From assembly GCF_047948215.1 (NCBI RefSeq), contig NC_134456.1, positions 15,966,230-16,030,229 of the forward strand: a DNA stretch of 64,000 bases. Reading direction: 5' to 3'. The number at the start of each line of letters is the position of its first letter. The stretch's first letter is position 1. A model generated the notes under the pieces. That model was given only the letters and a program-made list of their open reading frames with translations. It was not told the origin of the DNA and ran no database searches. Origin of the DNA: Lycorma delicatula. Taxonomy: Eukaryota > Arthropoda > Insecta > Hemiptera > Fulgoridae. Shown here one piece after another: positions 11,807 to 24,288 of this stretch. The position numbers were made by a program, and so were the translations under genes.

Positions 11807-12540
11807 TCTCGGTGGGGGATCCCCTTGGGGGTTCCCATTAGAGGCAGTGCATTAAGACTGGAGTCCTAGTGAGGGGACCCCATTGGAGTCCTCTCATTAG
11901 AGGTGTGGTATATACTGTAAGACTTGAGTCCTGGCTACCTGAGCGGGACCTTGTGTTCTGCCGAGGTAGTTTGAGGCGAAGAGCCCCCCCTGAGGTGAGC
12001 TGAGTTATGCTTAGCTGCTTAATCTGGCTCCAGGAGGCGGGGTAAATGAAGGAGAATAGAACAAAAAAAAGTCATCAGTGTATGTGCTTGTTACTGGCCA
12101 ATTGTTTTTATGTGTTTATATTTATAGTTTGTAAACATTGTTTTTGTTTAATTTTAATTAGTTAACACTGTTTAGGATACTGATTTTGTTATGTTTATGA
12201 TATCAGAAATCATAAAGGAAAAAATGGTAAGTCCAAGCAGGTTAAACCTAGCGAGGAGATTATGGGAATGAATGAAATTAGGCTCGACGACTGTTCATCC
12301 TCTTCTGGGAATGAGGGGTCACGAGCAGGTGCACCCAGTTCTTCACAGGCTGGAAAGAATAAAGATCAATTAATGATTAAGAAGTTTTCTAAAGGTAATG
12401 GGAGGGCTGGAGATTCAGTCCTGTTAGTATGGGCGTTTGAAGAGAAGTTTGTGGCAGCTATATAGGATGAGGCAGAGGGTGGGCGTTACGTGCATGATCT
12501 CTTTCCAAATGTTGGTTTATGAGACACCTCTTGCATACAC

Positions 12541-12756
12541 CCTAATAAACATGTGACGCAATTTCTTTCCAGGCATCGGGCTTTTAGGGACAGAATGCAG
12601 AAATTCGGCCAGTTAGATTCTGGGATGTGCCCTCAGTGTGGACAATTGGATGAAACCTACCACATTTTTTATGAGTGCTCGAAGTACGAGTTAATATGCA
12701 CAGAGACCATCTGTTGGCTTGATCTTATCGGGTCGGTGTTGGATCTCTCCGTGTAA
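12541..12756 (+). pseudogene. R1-like ORF2 C-terminal tail
   Basis: The open frame 12553-12756 reads FLSRHRAFRDRMQKFGQLDS, then CPQCGQLDETYHIFYECSKY, then a stop. This is the C-terminal CCHC-like motif (C-x2-C-x8-H-x4-C) found after the reverse transcriptase in R1-clade elements. The polymerase domain is absent upstream. Confidence 0.8.
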
Positions 12757-13799
12757 ACTGGAGCCTGGCCGAATGGGCGATAGTGGAGAGTTTTATATAG
12801 TGTACTTAGCAAAGGAAAGAATTGCTGAGGATATCTAGAACTTTGCTTGGATTTCTCTTGTATTCTGTTTTTGTTGATGTTTCATTTTATTAATTATATT
12901 TTTGTTCTTTGTTTTGTTTTATGTTACTGTGTTATTATAGTTATGCGTAATATTTTATGTTTTGTGTTGAAATCACTTTTACCTTCTACAGTAGGTAGTT
13001 CAGTTCCTTTGTTTAGTTCAATTCTTTCAGTCTTACTTAAGACTCAGTAAGATGTGCTTTGTTTTGAGTTCATTAAATAGTAGTACACTGTTGGAAATGT
13101 CATTCGTGGCAGTTACATCAGTGGCATCCTGGGTGAGGCGGACTGGAATATGTCAAAAGCTGAGGTTTCAAAGATGACCTCCGGTAAAGCCCATAAAAGC
13201 TAGGAACGGAGAGTGTCTTCCCCTACAGGGGTCAGGGATGTCACTAATTTCTGTAACTACTAGGCATAAGCAAACATATACATATTTTTTTCATCACAAA
13301 TCCCAGAAACATCAATTAACTGCAACACAGGCTAAAATATAACATAGCAACTATCTCTAAAGACTCTCCAAAAATTCTGGGGTTGAATTTGTTTTGAAAT
13401 ATGGGGCTTATGGTTGAGAAAACAAACCTCCTTTAAATCATCATCAGTGGTACTATTGACAGCTTGTAAAAATTGAAACAAAGAAGATAATAGATAAAGA
13501 AAATTTAATTATTATCTAAAGAAATGTGACAAAATAAATTAAATGTGATATAACAAATTGATAAAAAACAAATGAATTAACTGCCTTACTTGTAGACATT
13601 AGGATTGTTATAATAAATAAATTTTTATAAAACAGAATTAAGTCATAAGGATAAAAATAAAACAATAAAAACAAACTAAAATTTCATTTTATAACAAATT
13701 ATAAAACTAAAATTATATATTCTGTCCATTATATATAAGAAATAAAAATAAAGAAGAAAAAAATTGTAACTCTTAAAATGATTTATCTCTTAGTAGTTT

Positions 13800-13970
13800 T
13801 TTTTAATTTTATTTTAACCCCTGGGACCATTGTTAGGTATTGCTTTAGAGGATGAAATGAATGACAATTTTTTTTAGCGTATGAAAATTCCACGCCTGAC
13901 AGGGACTCAACCCGGGACCTCCAGATGAAAGTCTGAGATGCTACCATTCACACCACAGAGGCTGGCAGTT
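13800..13970 (-). mobile_element. tRNA-derived SINE
   Basis: On the minus strand the head (right end) has an A-box-like TGGTGTGAATGGTAGC and a B-box-like GGGTTGAGTCCC, so RNA polymerase III transcription is plausible. The 3' part (left end) is CCTGGGACCATTGTTAGGTA, shared with the SINE at 27.35 kb. It lies in an intron of aminopeptidase copy B. Confidence 0.8.
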
Positions 13971-15500
13971 CTTAGTAGTTAGATGCAGTTATAATACTTT
14001 TATTTTTCATCTGTAAATAAAAAATTGAATGTATAATGCAATTTATTCTTGATGAATCTTTTATTACTACAATTACACGGTCCGTTTCATACCATTTCAG
14101 CAAGTTTGCAGAAAAAAAGAGTGTCATGTATTCTGCGATTTTTTTTAAAGTAAACTACTGATAAAGAATATTTTTTACTGAAAACCAAAAAAATAAAATG
14201 AAACATTATGTAAAATTTCTTATGCAAAATAAATGTAAATAACTGTATAATATTAAGGATGGAAAATATTTTTCTAAGGATACAAAAAGATTTTTTTTTA
14301 TATTGAATTTTTACAAATTGAGTTTTTTTTAATTTACTATTTTGAATATGTGAAGCAATTTAAATTATTTAACTATATTACAATTTGAAAATTGAATTAA
14401 AATAAAAAAAGAAATACTGGAACTGTAAAATTTTTTAAAAAATCACCTTCAAAGGAAATCAACTGTACTAAGAGAACAAACAAATTTTAACTTAAATGAT
14501 ACTACAAATGTACAATTCTGATGGTGTATCAGGCAGTCAAACTAATCCAAAATTTTTCTGTCAGAAATTAGGAACAAATTAGGAAATTAGGGCTTGCTTT
14601 ATAGATATTGACTATGCATTGACAGCAGCACACCAAACAAAATTTAGTATGTTGAATATGATTCAACAACATGATTGGAATAGCTAAGACTATTTGATTA
14701 TGATACCACTAAACAATTTAATTCAGTCATTAAATTGTTTGCCCATTTCTACAAAATTTCTATGGCAATATTAAATGCTTCAACACCATTCATTCACCTT
14801 TACTAACTTCAATGATTGATGTGGTCTTCGTTAAGAATTTTCTCAATTATCTTATAGAATTTGCCTTGTAGTTCTCATAACCCTTTACCAATTTCTGATC
14901 ATCCATTGATTATTTTTGGCAGTCAATACACTGACAGTTGATAAATGTCACTCAAACCTCTATTGCTTATTTAAGACGTTAGCTCATATTTAATCACTAG
15001 ATCATTCATCATTCTTATTGTCATTCAAAACATTTCAAGTGGTTTATTTAGGTGTTGCAAAATAACAAACAAAAGATAAAATTACTTAGGTAATAAAGAA
15101 TCAAATAAAAAATCAGGTTCAGTAAAGAATAAAATCAGTTAAGATGAACAGCCAACCTTCTTTTCTCCAAACCCCTGAACAAAGGTTATGAATAAATTAA
15201 TAAGCACAATAGTTATATTTATAATGAATTTTAGCCATACTTAAAGTTATGAAGATTTACTTAAAAGTGGTGTGGGAATAATGTAGATTAATGCTTTTCC
15301 AAGAAGAATGATTGATAATGAAAAGATTGAAAATGAATGATTGATGAAAAGATTGATATAATTACAACAAATAATTTTATTGCTATCAGTTTCTCAATTC
15401 TTTCTCAGTACCACTTTGTTACTGGGTAATAGGCAGTAACACATTCTTTATTGTAAATGTAGGAATGTAGGGTGTAACAAAGTCATATATACTGTCACTT
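13971..15500. other. Intron sequence of copy B
   Basis: AT-rich DNA with no gene or named element that I can support. Confidence 0.4.
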
Positions 15501-15504
15501 AATG

Positions 15505-16190
15505 AAAAAATCTGATGTGAACACTACATGACTTCCTTTTACACCTATTAAATTACATATATTTTTTATAACATATTTTTTTTATTTTCTTTTCATAATT
15601 TTTTTTTGTTATTGAATTATTAATTTTAAATTTTTTTACAAACAAAGGTTAATAATTATTAATAAATTAATATATTTAAATTAAAAAAAAAAAAAAAAAA
15701 AAAATGGAAATGAAGTCTGACTCAAACTGATGTGCCTTTCCCTTGTAAGATCCAAATAGTTCATTAATTAAAATTTTATTGGGCTATAACTCTGGAACTA
15801 ACGAAAATAAGTACCACTTGTAACATATCATTGAAAAGTTCTCAATGATATTACTTATAGCTTATTACTACAGTTAAGAAAAAGTAAAAAATCCAAATGT
15901 TTTGGATTTTGGGCTTTTATTGGAGACTTTTGGTCCAGTCTATTGCAATCAAATGGGGAAGTGCACAACTAGATGTTAAAACAGTCCTAAATCCAAAATT
16001 TCAACATCCTACAGCTAATAATTTTTGAGTTATGCGAGATACTCGTACATACATACAGATGTCATGCTGAAATAGTGAAAATGAATTCAGGGATGGTCAA
16101 AATGGATATTTCTGTTGAATTCTGAAAACTGAAATTTTTTGCGATTACAATACTTACTTGCACTTCGTACAAGGAAGTAAAAAAACATGC
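15505..16190. repeat. Unclassified repeat family X, copy 1
   Basis: This is homologous, in inverted orientation, to 49322-51045. Shared blocks include GATGTGCCTTTCCCTTGTAAGATCCAAAT (here in part), GGCTATAACTCTGGAAC, CAACATCC-ACAGCTAATAA and TTCAGGGATGGTCAAAATGG. Each end carries an ACTTCCTTxTAC-type motif: ACTTCCTTTTAC near 15530 and the complement GTACAAGGAAGT near 16172. A 23-nt A run lies at about 15681-15703. It has no coding potential and is probably a non-autonomous DNA element. Confidence 0.75.
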
Positions 16191-16312
16191 AGCTACCTAT
16201 AACTTAAAATTGAAGAATGCTTAAAATGCAATATAAAATTACAACTTCAGAAAAAAATTCATAATAAATAACGATTACCATTAAATATATTTAAACTGGT
16301 GATTTTTCTAAA

Positions 16313-16481
16313 CTCTATTATATGATGATTCAACCAAACTGTTTGCTTTAGAAATATCTGTAATATTATCTGACTCAACTAGCTCTACTAATGGATTCAT
16401 TGTAATGATGTTATCATGTTTCATTCCAGAAGAAAGCTGTTCAAAAAATGTTAATTTTTGGATATATGGTCTTTTAGTTAC
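16313..16481 (-). CDS. Aminopeptidase copy B exon (post-HExxH helical region)
   Basis: The acceptor GTATTGCAG precedes VTKRPYIQKLTFFEQLSSG, followed by NIITMNPLVELVESDNITDI and SLVESSYNR. This is the M1 stretch that normally contains the HPI/V segment and the S-Y-x-K-G motif. The exon starts in phase 0, which fits the end of the HExxH exon, and ends in phase 1, which fits the start of 8275-8533. The expected donor is damaged: the sequence is AGAGTTTAG where AGAG followed by GT would be needed. A lost G at the junction would explain this and would impair splicing. Confidence 0.7.
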
Positions 16482-16734
16482 CTGCAATACAAGAAATAAA
16501 TATAATTTCCTTCAAAAAATGCACAGATAAATAACATGATTCAAAGAATACACAAATAAATTGATTTAAACAAAGTTTAGGCTATAGTCAATGTTAATAA
16601 CAAGGATTTAGTAATGACTCATTCTTAATATTATAGACCATTTGTTCTTCTGGAGTTACACTAACAGCTAATGCCATTTTCATAATGATTTATGTGTCTT
16701 GAAAGAATGCCTAAAATTTTATAAGAGCTATTTG

Positions 16735-17660
16735 GAAAGTTCTCAGCCTGACAAAGAAACAAGATTTTCCAGAAATATTTTTTCCATTTTCAATGTAGTC
16801 AGTTAGTAATTTAATACATTTAGAGCGATGCCTTTCCAACATTTTATTACTCTTAGTATAATTCAAGATTCAATTTGTCCAACTCTACAAAATAAGCTCT
16901 TTCTCAGCTTTGACTTCCTTATTTGAAATGAATCTTTGTTCAACAAGCCACTTCTTCAGGTCTGAGAAGAAGTAATTGTTAGGAACCAAATCACCAGCAC
17001 TTCAAACCGTAGATTATGGAGATTTTCACAACAAATTGAGACTTGTTTGTAGTCTCACACATCTGTGATAAATGAAAATCTATAATTTATTAGATTTCTA
17101 AATTTAATTTTGTGGTGAAAGAGCACTTTTTTTGTACAGACATGGATATTTTCCCTGAATAGCACCCTTAGTTTGGTAGTGAAGTGTAATACTCCTCAGT
17201 GAATGGTCCTGCCTTTTTCCAGATACTCTATGGGCATCACGCCATGAGAATTTAAAAAAGGCATAGCCATAACGTTTCCTCAGATGAAACCATTTTCTCT
17301 TTCTTTGGCATACTTTCATCTCCTCTCAACCACTGCTTGGTCTTTGGTATGTAATGGTGAATCCATGTTTCATCTACTGTTATAAAATGTCAAAGAAAAG
17401 TCAGCAGAAACTGTTAAGTTTGCGATTTTAGTAAGCTCAAGCACCTTCACATAGCGACCATTTAATGTGGCATTGTAGATTTTAGCGATGATTTTGTCAT
17501 GGTTTTGGGCATCCTGAGCATTTACAATCTTGACTGGAAGTACAGCTACGTTTAAATTCAGTAGCCCACTTTTTTATCACCAAAAATGAAGAGGAGCAAT
17601 CCTTTAAAGTGGAATATATATCTGTCTGGATTAAACATTCATTTCACCCACCATGAACGT
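16735..17660 (-). pseudogene. Mariner transposase pseudogene
   Basis: In order on the minus strand there are KWATEFKRSCTSSQD (helix-turn-helix linker), TVDETWIHHYIPKTKQW (first catalytic Asp), a WDAHRV-type segment at about 17240 (second Asp region), and NNYFFSDLKKWLVEQRF near 16.97 kb (the end of the catalytic domain). Many stops and frameshifts separate these blocks. It belongs to the mariner D,D34D group. The ends were not resolved; sequence near 16735 (GAAAGTTCTCAGCCTGA) may be the 3' terminus. Confidence 0.8.
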
Positions 17661-18537
17661 ATTTCACACCAACTCAGCTTATCATGGTTATTGGAATTGA
17701 CAGTGCCAATACTCACATAAAAAATTTCAGGAATTTCCTACTTTTTCGTATGTCTGTCCTTACAAATAAAATCATTAACACAATTTTGAGAAGTGTCAGT
17801 CAAAACTTCCTTCCACAATGTCTGAAAATCACAATGTCTGTCTTCCACAATGATGAAAATCGGTGACACCTATTCTATCAGATTTAAGCTGTCCAATCCA
17901 GTTTTAAAATTTACATGACTAATACACTTTTTACTATATCTTTTTATAAAATTGGCGAGTGAACTACAGCTGGTTTTACACCTTCACAAAATAAAAATCT
18001 TATCATAGCACACAGTTAGTTTATCGTAGAAGTTTCAAGTGGTGCTGACTGTTTTAAATAATCAAATTAATTTATAATGATGACAATTTTTGTCAAATAG
18101 CTTTATTTTCAACACAAGCGGCCAACTTGAAAATCAGACAGTTTCAGTTTATTCTCTCCATAGTTTTTCCTGATTTAAGGCAAAGGATTGATGAAACAGC
18201 TGTTGCTTCCATTTTTTCAAACTGGTTAAAGTAAGGAACAAACTCTCTGATCAATTAGATATGTGCTGCTTGATGAAAAGTGCTCACATTGAACACCTAC
18301 AGGAAAAACTGTAAGAGTTACTTATTTGAGACTCATTTTGGAGTAAATCAAAGTGAAGAGATGTTAAATAGCTTTAAACCCCATATTATTTTTTACAGAC
18401 CCTGTTATATGTAAATAATAACATATTATATACATATATGTTCAAAAACACACACACGTGATCAGTTATATGACTTGTCTGATGCACTTTTCTGTTGCTT
18501 GGTATAATAAGTTAATTTCTTTTCATTTACACGAACA

Positions 18538-19430
18538 AGGTCTGTTCAGAAAAACCGAACCGTAATTTTTTAATCTTTATTATTAATTTTACAGATTTTG
18601 GTCCTTGTTTCCTTCAAAGTACTTCCCACTTCCCACTTCCCTTCCCTATTCACACACTTTTCCCAGCGATGTTTCCACTTTGTGAAGCAGTCTTGGATAG
18701 TTTCAAATGAAATGGCATTTAAGGTCTGATGAATTTGCTTTAATGTCATCGATAGTCCCTAAATGGTGTCCTTTCATAACATTTTAATTTTGGAAATAAG
18801 AAAAAATCGCAAGGAGCCAGGTCTGGTGAGTAGGGAAACTGAGGGAGGACAGTCATCTAATTTTTGACACAAAACTGATGAATTGACAAAGCTGAGTGTG
18901 CAGACACATTGTCGTGGTGAAGGAACCATAAGTTGTCTCGCCACAACCCTGGTCTCATTGTGAGTTTTCTTTTTGCATGCATCAGATCATTGATTTTCTG
19001 AACGTGGGTGTTATCAGTTGAAGTCTTCCTGGTCGAGGGTCTGCCTTCCTGGTCGAGGGTCATCTTCAACTGACCGATAACCACTTTTAAATCATGAAAA
19101 TCATTCATAACATTGTGTATGACCCAAAGCATCATCTCTGTAAGCTTGTTTCAAAAGTTGAAATGTTTCTGTGAAAGTTTTCTCCAGTTTCACACAAACT
19201 TTTATGTTGTGATCATTGCTCCTGAAAATTATATATTACAAAAATCGCTACTAATACTTAAATATGTTGCACTCAAATAACAATAACACGAAAACTAAAT
19301 GAGATATCAACAATCCAAGAATATGTCATTACAGAGAAGGTTATGGGGAACACAATCTGCCAATCACACATCACTAAATATCTCCGTTGGCGTGTAATTA
19401 AAAATTTTCGGTTATTTTCTGAACAGACCT
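18538..19430 (-). mobile_element. Internally deleted mariner with intact terminal inverted repeats
   Basis: Terminal inverted repeats start AGGTCTGTTCAGAAAA at 18538 and end with its complement at 19430. They extend about 30 bp with an ACCGAA core. The 0.9-kb length is shorter than a full mariner of about 1.3 kb. On the minus strand the transposase reads KTFTETFQLLKQAYRDDALG, then TDNTHVQKINDLMHAKRKLT, and jumps to WRDNLWFLHHDNVSAHSALS. The first two catalytic Asp regions are therefore deleted and only the third (HHDN) remains. It is a non-autonomous copy. The flanking TA duplication is not clear. Confidence 0.85.
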
Positions 19431-19564
19431 CACATTAAATTGTTACAAAAATGGTATTAAGAATTTTTTTTTAATTATATTTACCAGTTAACAGGAAAAT
19501 AATCAAACAAATCTTTGAAAATTTATTTACTTAAATTTAAAATTAACACATATAATTTACTTAC

Positions 19565-19733
19565 ATTAGCAGCAACTATGTTACTAAAGTAACCTAAAAA
19601 CCCTTCATGAACCCATAAATCTGACCACCATTTAAAAGTAATTAAACCTCCAAACCACTGACTGATAAACTCACGTGCTACTATAACAGAAACATCAATT
19701 GCTAAATCACTCTCTTTTAATATTAATTCCTCG
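19565..19733 (-). CDS. Aminopeptidase copy B exon, degraded HExxH
   Basis: Acceptor TTTTTATAG and donor GTAAGT bound the exon on the minus strand. It reads SVIVAREFISQWFGGLITF and then WWSDLWVHEGFLGYFSNIV, aligning exactly with the zinc-binding block of M1 enzymes (HExxHQWFGN-x-V-T...WW-x-D-LW-x-NEGF). The first His is Arg, the second is Ser and the intervening Glu is present, while the third ligand Glu (VHEGF) is kept. The frame is open across the exon. It enters from the GAMEN exon in phase 2 and leaves in phase 0, matching the equivalent exon of copy A. Confidence 0.85.
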
Positions 19734-19739
19734 CTATAA

Positions 19740-21550
19740 AAAAAAAAAGAAACAAATAAGTAAATGGCAGTATAATGTAATGTTATCACATATTCTAGTG
19801 TAATGTTATACATATTGATATAATTATTATTAAAGATATGTGGTAGATATTCCAAATCTGAGTAAAAATTCTTATGATTTAATAATGGGTCTACAAGACA
19901 TTTTTGTTATCCCAACAAATTGTTTTTTTGTTTTTTAATTATTTATTTTTATATTACTCTAGTATTGCACATCATACTGATTTCAACTGAACAAAAATGA
20001 AGGCAATAATCAAATGAACGAATACTACTTAACCTTGACACAAATTTTCTAATATAGTTCCTTTTGTATTGATTATATTTATCATATTGAAGGAAGGTGA
20101 AATTTAGTTTTCTTTGGTATTTCTCTTTGGAACCTTCTCCAAAAGCACAGAATGTTAACTTTGGTTCAATCATGACAATTATACAGCTCTCTTTCAAGTT
20201 TCCTAAATATTTGGTTGTTCATCTCCTCACGATAATCTTCTTTATGCTATATTGTATATTTTATCTCTCAAACCACTTTAATATTTGTAATCATAGGATT
20301 CTCCACCCAGTCATATAACTGAACAGAATACCAAACAATATCTTTAATAAAATCATTTAATTTCACAACTCATTTTTACTATTTTCTGAGGAGGTTCAAA
20401 TGATGAGCCAATGCTAACAATAACATTTTGATTTACTTTGGAACACATTCTCTGCATAGCGCATGATGACAAAGAACATGCAGCCACAATAACCCTGGTT
20501 TGAAGTAAATAATTCTTTATCGTCACATATGGTTTACAGCAAACAAGTTCTTTAACGTAAACATTATAAACAGTTATCAACGAATGGATAGCTTGTTATT
20601 GAATTCAATATGTTTGTTTATGTGTGAACACTTTTTGTCTTGAATTTTGATTCAGATGGAGCAACGTTAGAGGATTATAAAGGTATATGAATAGCTATAA
20701 TCAGCCATCAGGATCATTTCAAAATAACTGCTAAAATTAAAATTTTGTAATAATCATTATGCAATAACGGTGTAAGCTATCAAGTTGGTTCAAACACATA
20801 ACGTAAGGTTTACTAAACTGCATAAAATATATAAGTATCAATTATGTATATCAAGTGCAAGTCCCCAAAATGGTGAAAAACTAGCTTTTTAACAACTGGA
20901 AAAAAATATGCCATAAAATCATAAAAAAAAAGAGATAAATAAATTATATTAGCTTATGTAGCATAAGTAGAAGTTACAGATAATAATTTTGTTAGAAATG
21001 AATTAATAATAGAGAGAAAAGAAATAATGATAGTAATAAGAATGTTTAATCGGAAAATTCTTATTAAACTTTTCAACAGGTTTTAGTTTATTTTTGAATA
21101 TCTGAGTTTAATTGGAAACAATATTTGAATTTAATAACCGAATTAAATGAATAGTAAGTAATTCATGAACATGTTCAAACCTGTTCAACTCTAAACAGCA
21201 GCTGAAGAATATTTGTATACTATGCATATGTTGAATATAAATATTTTAATGTTATAAAACACTTGAATAAATATTTTACAAACACAAATAAAGGTTTTTT
21301 TTATTATGATCTACAAAAAGATGTAAAAATATATAAAACAAATTAAATATGAAAAAAATAAAAATTAGGAAGGTTTTATAGGTCATAAACTAGTCAAAAT
21401 AAATGCTGTCATTTCTTTAATTTTTTTTAGATAGGAATATTTTATCTCTGTCTTTATAGTAAGAATATATAATCTCTAGACTTTATAGCAGTGCTTAATC
21501 TTTATCATAAAAATATCTAATATAATCTTTATTACATTATGAAGTTTGGA
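19740..21550. other. Intron sequence of copy B
   Basis: No element recognised. The minus frame 20353-20580 is rich in Cys and Val but matches nothing I can name. Confidence 0.4.
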
Positions 21551-21556
21551 AGCATA

Positions 21557-22308
21557 TCTATATAAATAAAAATATAAATGTTAGTTTGTTCAAAATCTTA
21601 AATCTTCGAAAATTCTTCACTGATTACTTTGAAATTTTGACACAATGTTGCATTTGAATATGGCCCATATTTTTATATACCTACTATTATATAGATAGCA
21701 CACTTGTGACAGGTAAAACATGCTTTTTTGAAAAACAACACTATCTGTTTGGTGTAAAAGCAACTCACGCTATACTAAATATTTTACAATTTCATTTCAA
21801 CGTTTCCAGTATGTGTGTCCGGTATATCCTAAAAAGCTACTGGATCGATTTGCACGTGAGAAAAATGGGAGAAAGGGAAAAAATTGAAAAAGGGAAAGAG
21901 GGAAAAAACAGAAAGGGGAAAATCTAAAAAGGCAAAAAGAAAAGGAAAGGGGAAAGCAGTGAAAATGAAAAATGGGAAAAGGAAACGGAAAGGGTAAAGA
22001 GAAAAAAAAGGGAAAGGAAAAAGGGAAAGGGAAAAGGGGAAGTAAGGAAAAAAGAAAAGGGGATGAAGAGGGAAATACCCTCTGATGAAGGGGGAAAGTG
22101 GGGAAAGGGAAAAATATAAGTATGAAAACACCAACGGAAATTGGGGGAAAATGGAAAAGGCAGAAGGGAAGGGGGAAAGGAAAAGGTTAAATTTTTGAAG
22201 TTCCGTAATGTTCATTTTGTTAATATTTTATCAAACTTTAAATTGTGTTCATTATATATATATATATACTCAAATGTAGCAATAGCAAATCATTACCGGG
22301 TATGCTAG
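21557..22308 (+). mobile_element. Short non-autonomous Helitron with polypurine core
   Basis: The 5' end is TCTATATAAATAAAAATATA, the style of insect Helitron 5' termini. The 3' end is GGTATGCTAG followed by T, with insertion between A (21556) and T (22309) as Helitrons do. There is no Rep/helicase gene. The interior at about 21855-22195 is an almost pure G/A tract (GGGAAAA variants). The 128-codon minus frame there is a Ser/Phe/Pro artefact of that tract. Confidence 0.8.
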
Positions 22309-22849
22309 TTATAAATAAATTTTTAAAAATAAAAAAAAGAATATGGGATATAATTATATTACAAATCTTGAAAATTTAATCATTAAACAGTAATGATGGT
22401 TTTAAAATCAAACAACATTTAAAAAGTTTCCATTAATTTTTTTTTTTGTAAGACTTTAACGATATAAACAATATATTTCTTCTATATATTGTTACATGTT
22501 CATAACATGGAAGAAAAGAATTGTAAGGTGGATTTTTGGTTTAAAACACACAACACAATACAATAAATGTTTGGGTACAAACTGCCTAAAGACTCTGCAA
22601 GTGACAACATAAAACAAAAATGGAGAATTAAATGTCACGACTAACTAATAAAATCTAAACTCAAAATAAACATTGCAAAATTAATGAACTTTTTGTTACA
22701 CATATGAAATGTCATAACATTTCATATGTTTAACAAAACATATGGATATATCTTTCAAGCAGAGTGAAGAGAAATGCCATTTAGGTTTGTTATAAAATGT
22801 CCATTAATGTTATAAAATTTAGACTGAAGAATAGGGAAAAAGGCTTAGG

Positions 22850-23600
22850 CCAATACTTAAAGACAAGAGTCATGTAAGAATGATAAAAGTAGGAAATGAA
22901 AAAAGGTAAGCTCCGATTCAAAGTTGAATAAGGGATAGTGTCTCTCACCGGTGCTTTTAATTAAGGAAGAAGCATATATATTTGAAAATGTAGTAACTAT
23001 CCGAGAAGAAAGGATAAAAATATTAAGATATACTGACATTGTAGTTTGACAGAAACAAAATTATGAATGCCATAGATTCACTGCTAGGAAAAAAAATGAA
23101 TATAAAGAGAGAAACAAAGATTATGAAATTAAGTAAAATGGTGAACAATAAAGAATTACATATTAACAAGGGAAATGTAACCTGACATAAGTAAAAGAAT
23201 GTTGTTCATTAGTAAAATTACAATGGATGAATGAAGTTAGATAGACAACAGAAGAAGACTGGCACAAGCAAATGGACAATCTTTATCCAAAAACAAAGTA
23301 TGTTTTTGTCAAAACTGTATGGATCTAAAACTGTGAAAGAAATTTTTGAAAATATTTGCATGTAGTATAGTGCATCAATGGATAATGGGCAATAGGAAAA
23401 TCAGAAAAGAAAACAACAGAAGCCTGTAAAATGAATATGAATCATACAAGAGAATATGAAAAATAGATGGGGTTGGGTGATAAAATACGATACGAAGAGC
23501 AAGAACAGATGAGGAAAGAAATTTATGCCAGATCCTGATGCCAAAATAATAGTTTGAATATGGCCGTCCAAAAATAGTTTAATTACGCTAAACAAACTAG
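22850..23600 (+). pseudogene. Heavily decayed non-LTR reverse transcriptase
   Basis: With many stops and frame changes, the plus strand resembles the second half of an RTE/L2-like reverse transcriptase. There is a GxSLTGAFN-like block (polymerase LSPxLFN), ILRYTDIVV where a YADD box is expected, and later a degraded ALYGSETW-like region near 23300. The YADD position reads YTDI, so catalysis is lost. It is old and only weakly recognisable. Confidence 0.5.
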
Positions 23601-23780
23601 ATTGTTAAGGGGTGTATGAAATCAATGTTTAATTAACTTAGTGAAAGATTTAGAGAGTGTTATAAGACAAAACTGCAGAAAAAAACATGTATATTGAAAT
23701 TTTTAAAACAGATAAACAGAGAATGTAGGATGAAGCCATTAATGCTGAGGTTAAAATATCATCACGCAATAGAAGGGCCT

Positions 23781-23852
23781 TTCTTTTTTCTGTTTAGCCT
23801 CCAGAACCAGTCTGGGAATTACTTCAGAGAATGCTGGAGAATGACATAAAAC
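23781..23852. repeat. SINE 3' tail fragment
   Basis: TTTTTTCTGTTTAGCCTCCA and GGAATTACTTCAGAGAATG match the tail shared by the SINEs at 29.5 and 44.6 kb. The tRNA-like head is absent. Confidence 0.65.
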
Positions 23853-24288
23853 TATTACATGACAAATAACTACAAAAAAAATTTCTTAGTAATGGCTAAA
23901 AGTAAATAAAATAGTGTAGGACTATTTATTTATTAAAAGAAATAAAAAAAAAAATATATATATATAAAGAAAGCTTAAATTAAAAAAAAAAAAAAAAAAA
24001 AATGGCTTTAAAAATGTAAAATTACTTGATTAGATCATGTAGGCATTAGGAGAAATACAAAATAAATATTAGCTTACATTAAAAACAACTATTTCAAATA
24101 ATTTTAATACCGGCTGAAGGTAACTTTAAAATAAAGGTAAAATTTTATCATTTTACATTCACTGCTTTCTAATTTAATTTCATCAAAAAGTGTTAAAAAT
24201 GTTAATGTTCAGAATATATTTAGACGTTTATGGTAATATTGGTGTAATATTAATAATTTATAATCTGATTAAAAAGGATGTAACTTAC

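Larger units (their letters stand above)
10970..13255 (+). mobile_element. Internally deleted R1-like non-LTR retrotransposon
   Basis: GC content rises sharply relative to the flanks. In order there are an ORF1 gag-like region (11120-11806), a GC-rich linker with repeated GGAGTCC motifs (11800-12060), a second coding start near 12190, the extreme C terminus of an ORF2 reverse transcriptase (12541-12756) and a 3' untranslated-like stretch to about 13255. Nearly all of ORF2, including endonuclease and polymerase domains, is missing. The order is that of an R1/TRAS-type element that has lost its middle. Exact ends and target duplication are not resolved. Confidence 0.75.

Noticed and set aside
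13890..13970. Functional tRNA gene at the SINE head
   Set aside because: Box A and box B resemblance is present, but a complete cloverleaf with acceptor stem pairing is not seen, and related copies occur elsewhere in the window.
21829..22215. 128-codon minus-strand open frame rich in Phe, Ser and Pro
   Set aside because: It is the complement of the GGGAAAA polypurine tract inside the Helitron; low-complexity sequence avoids stops by composition.
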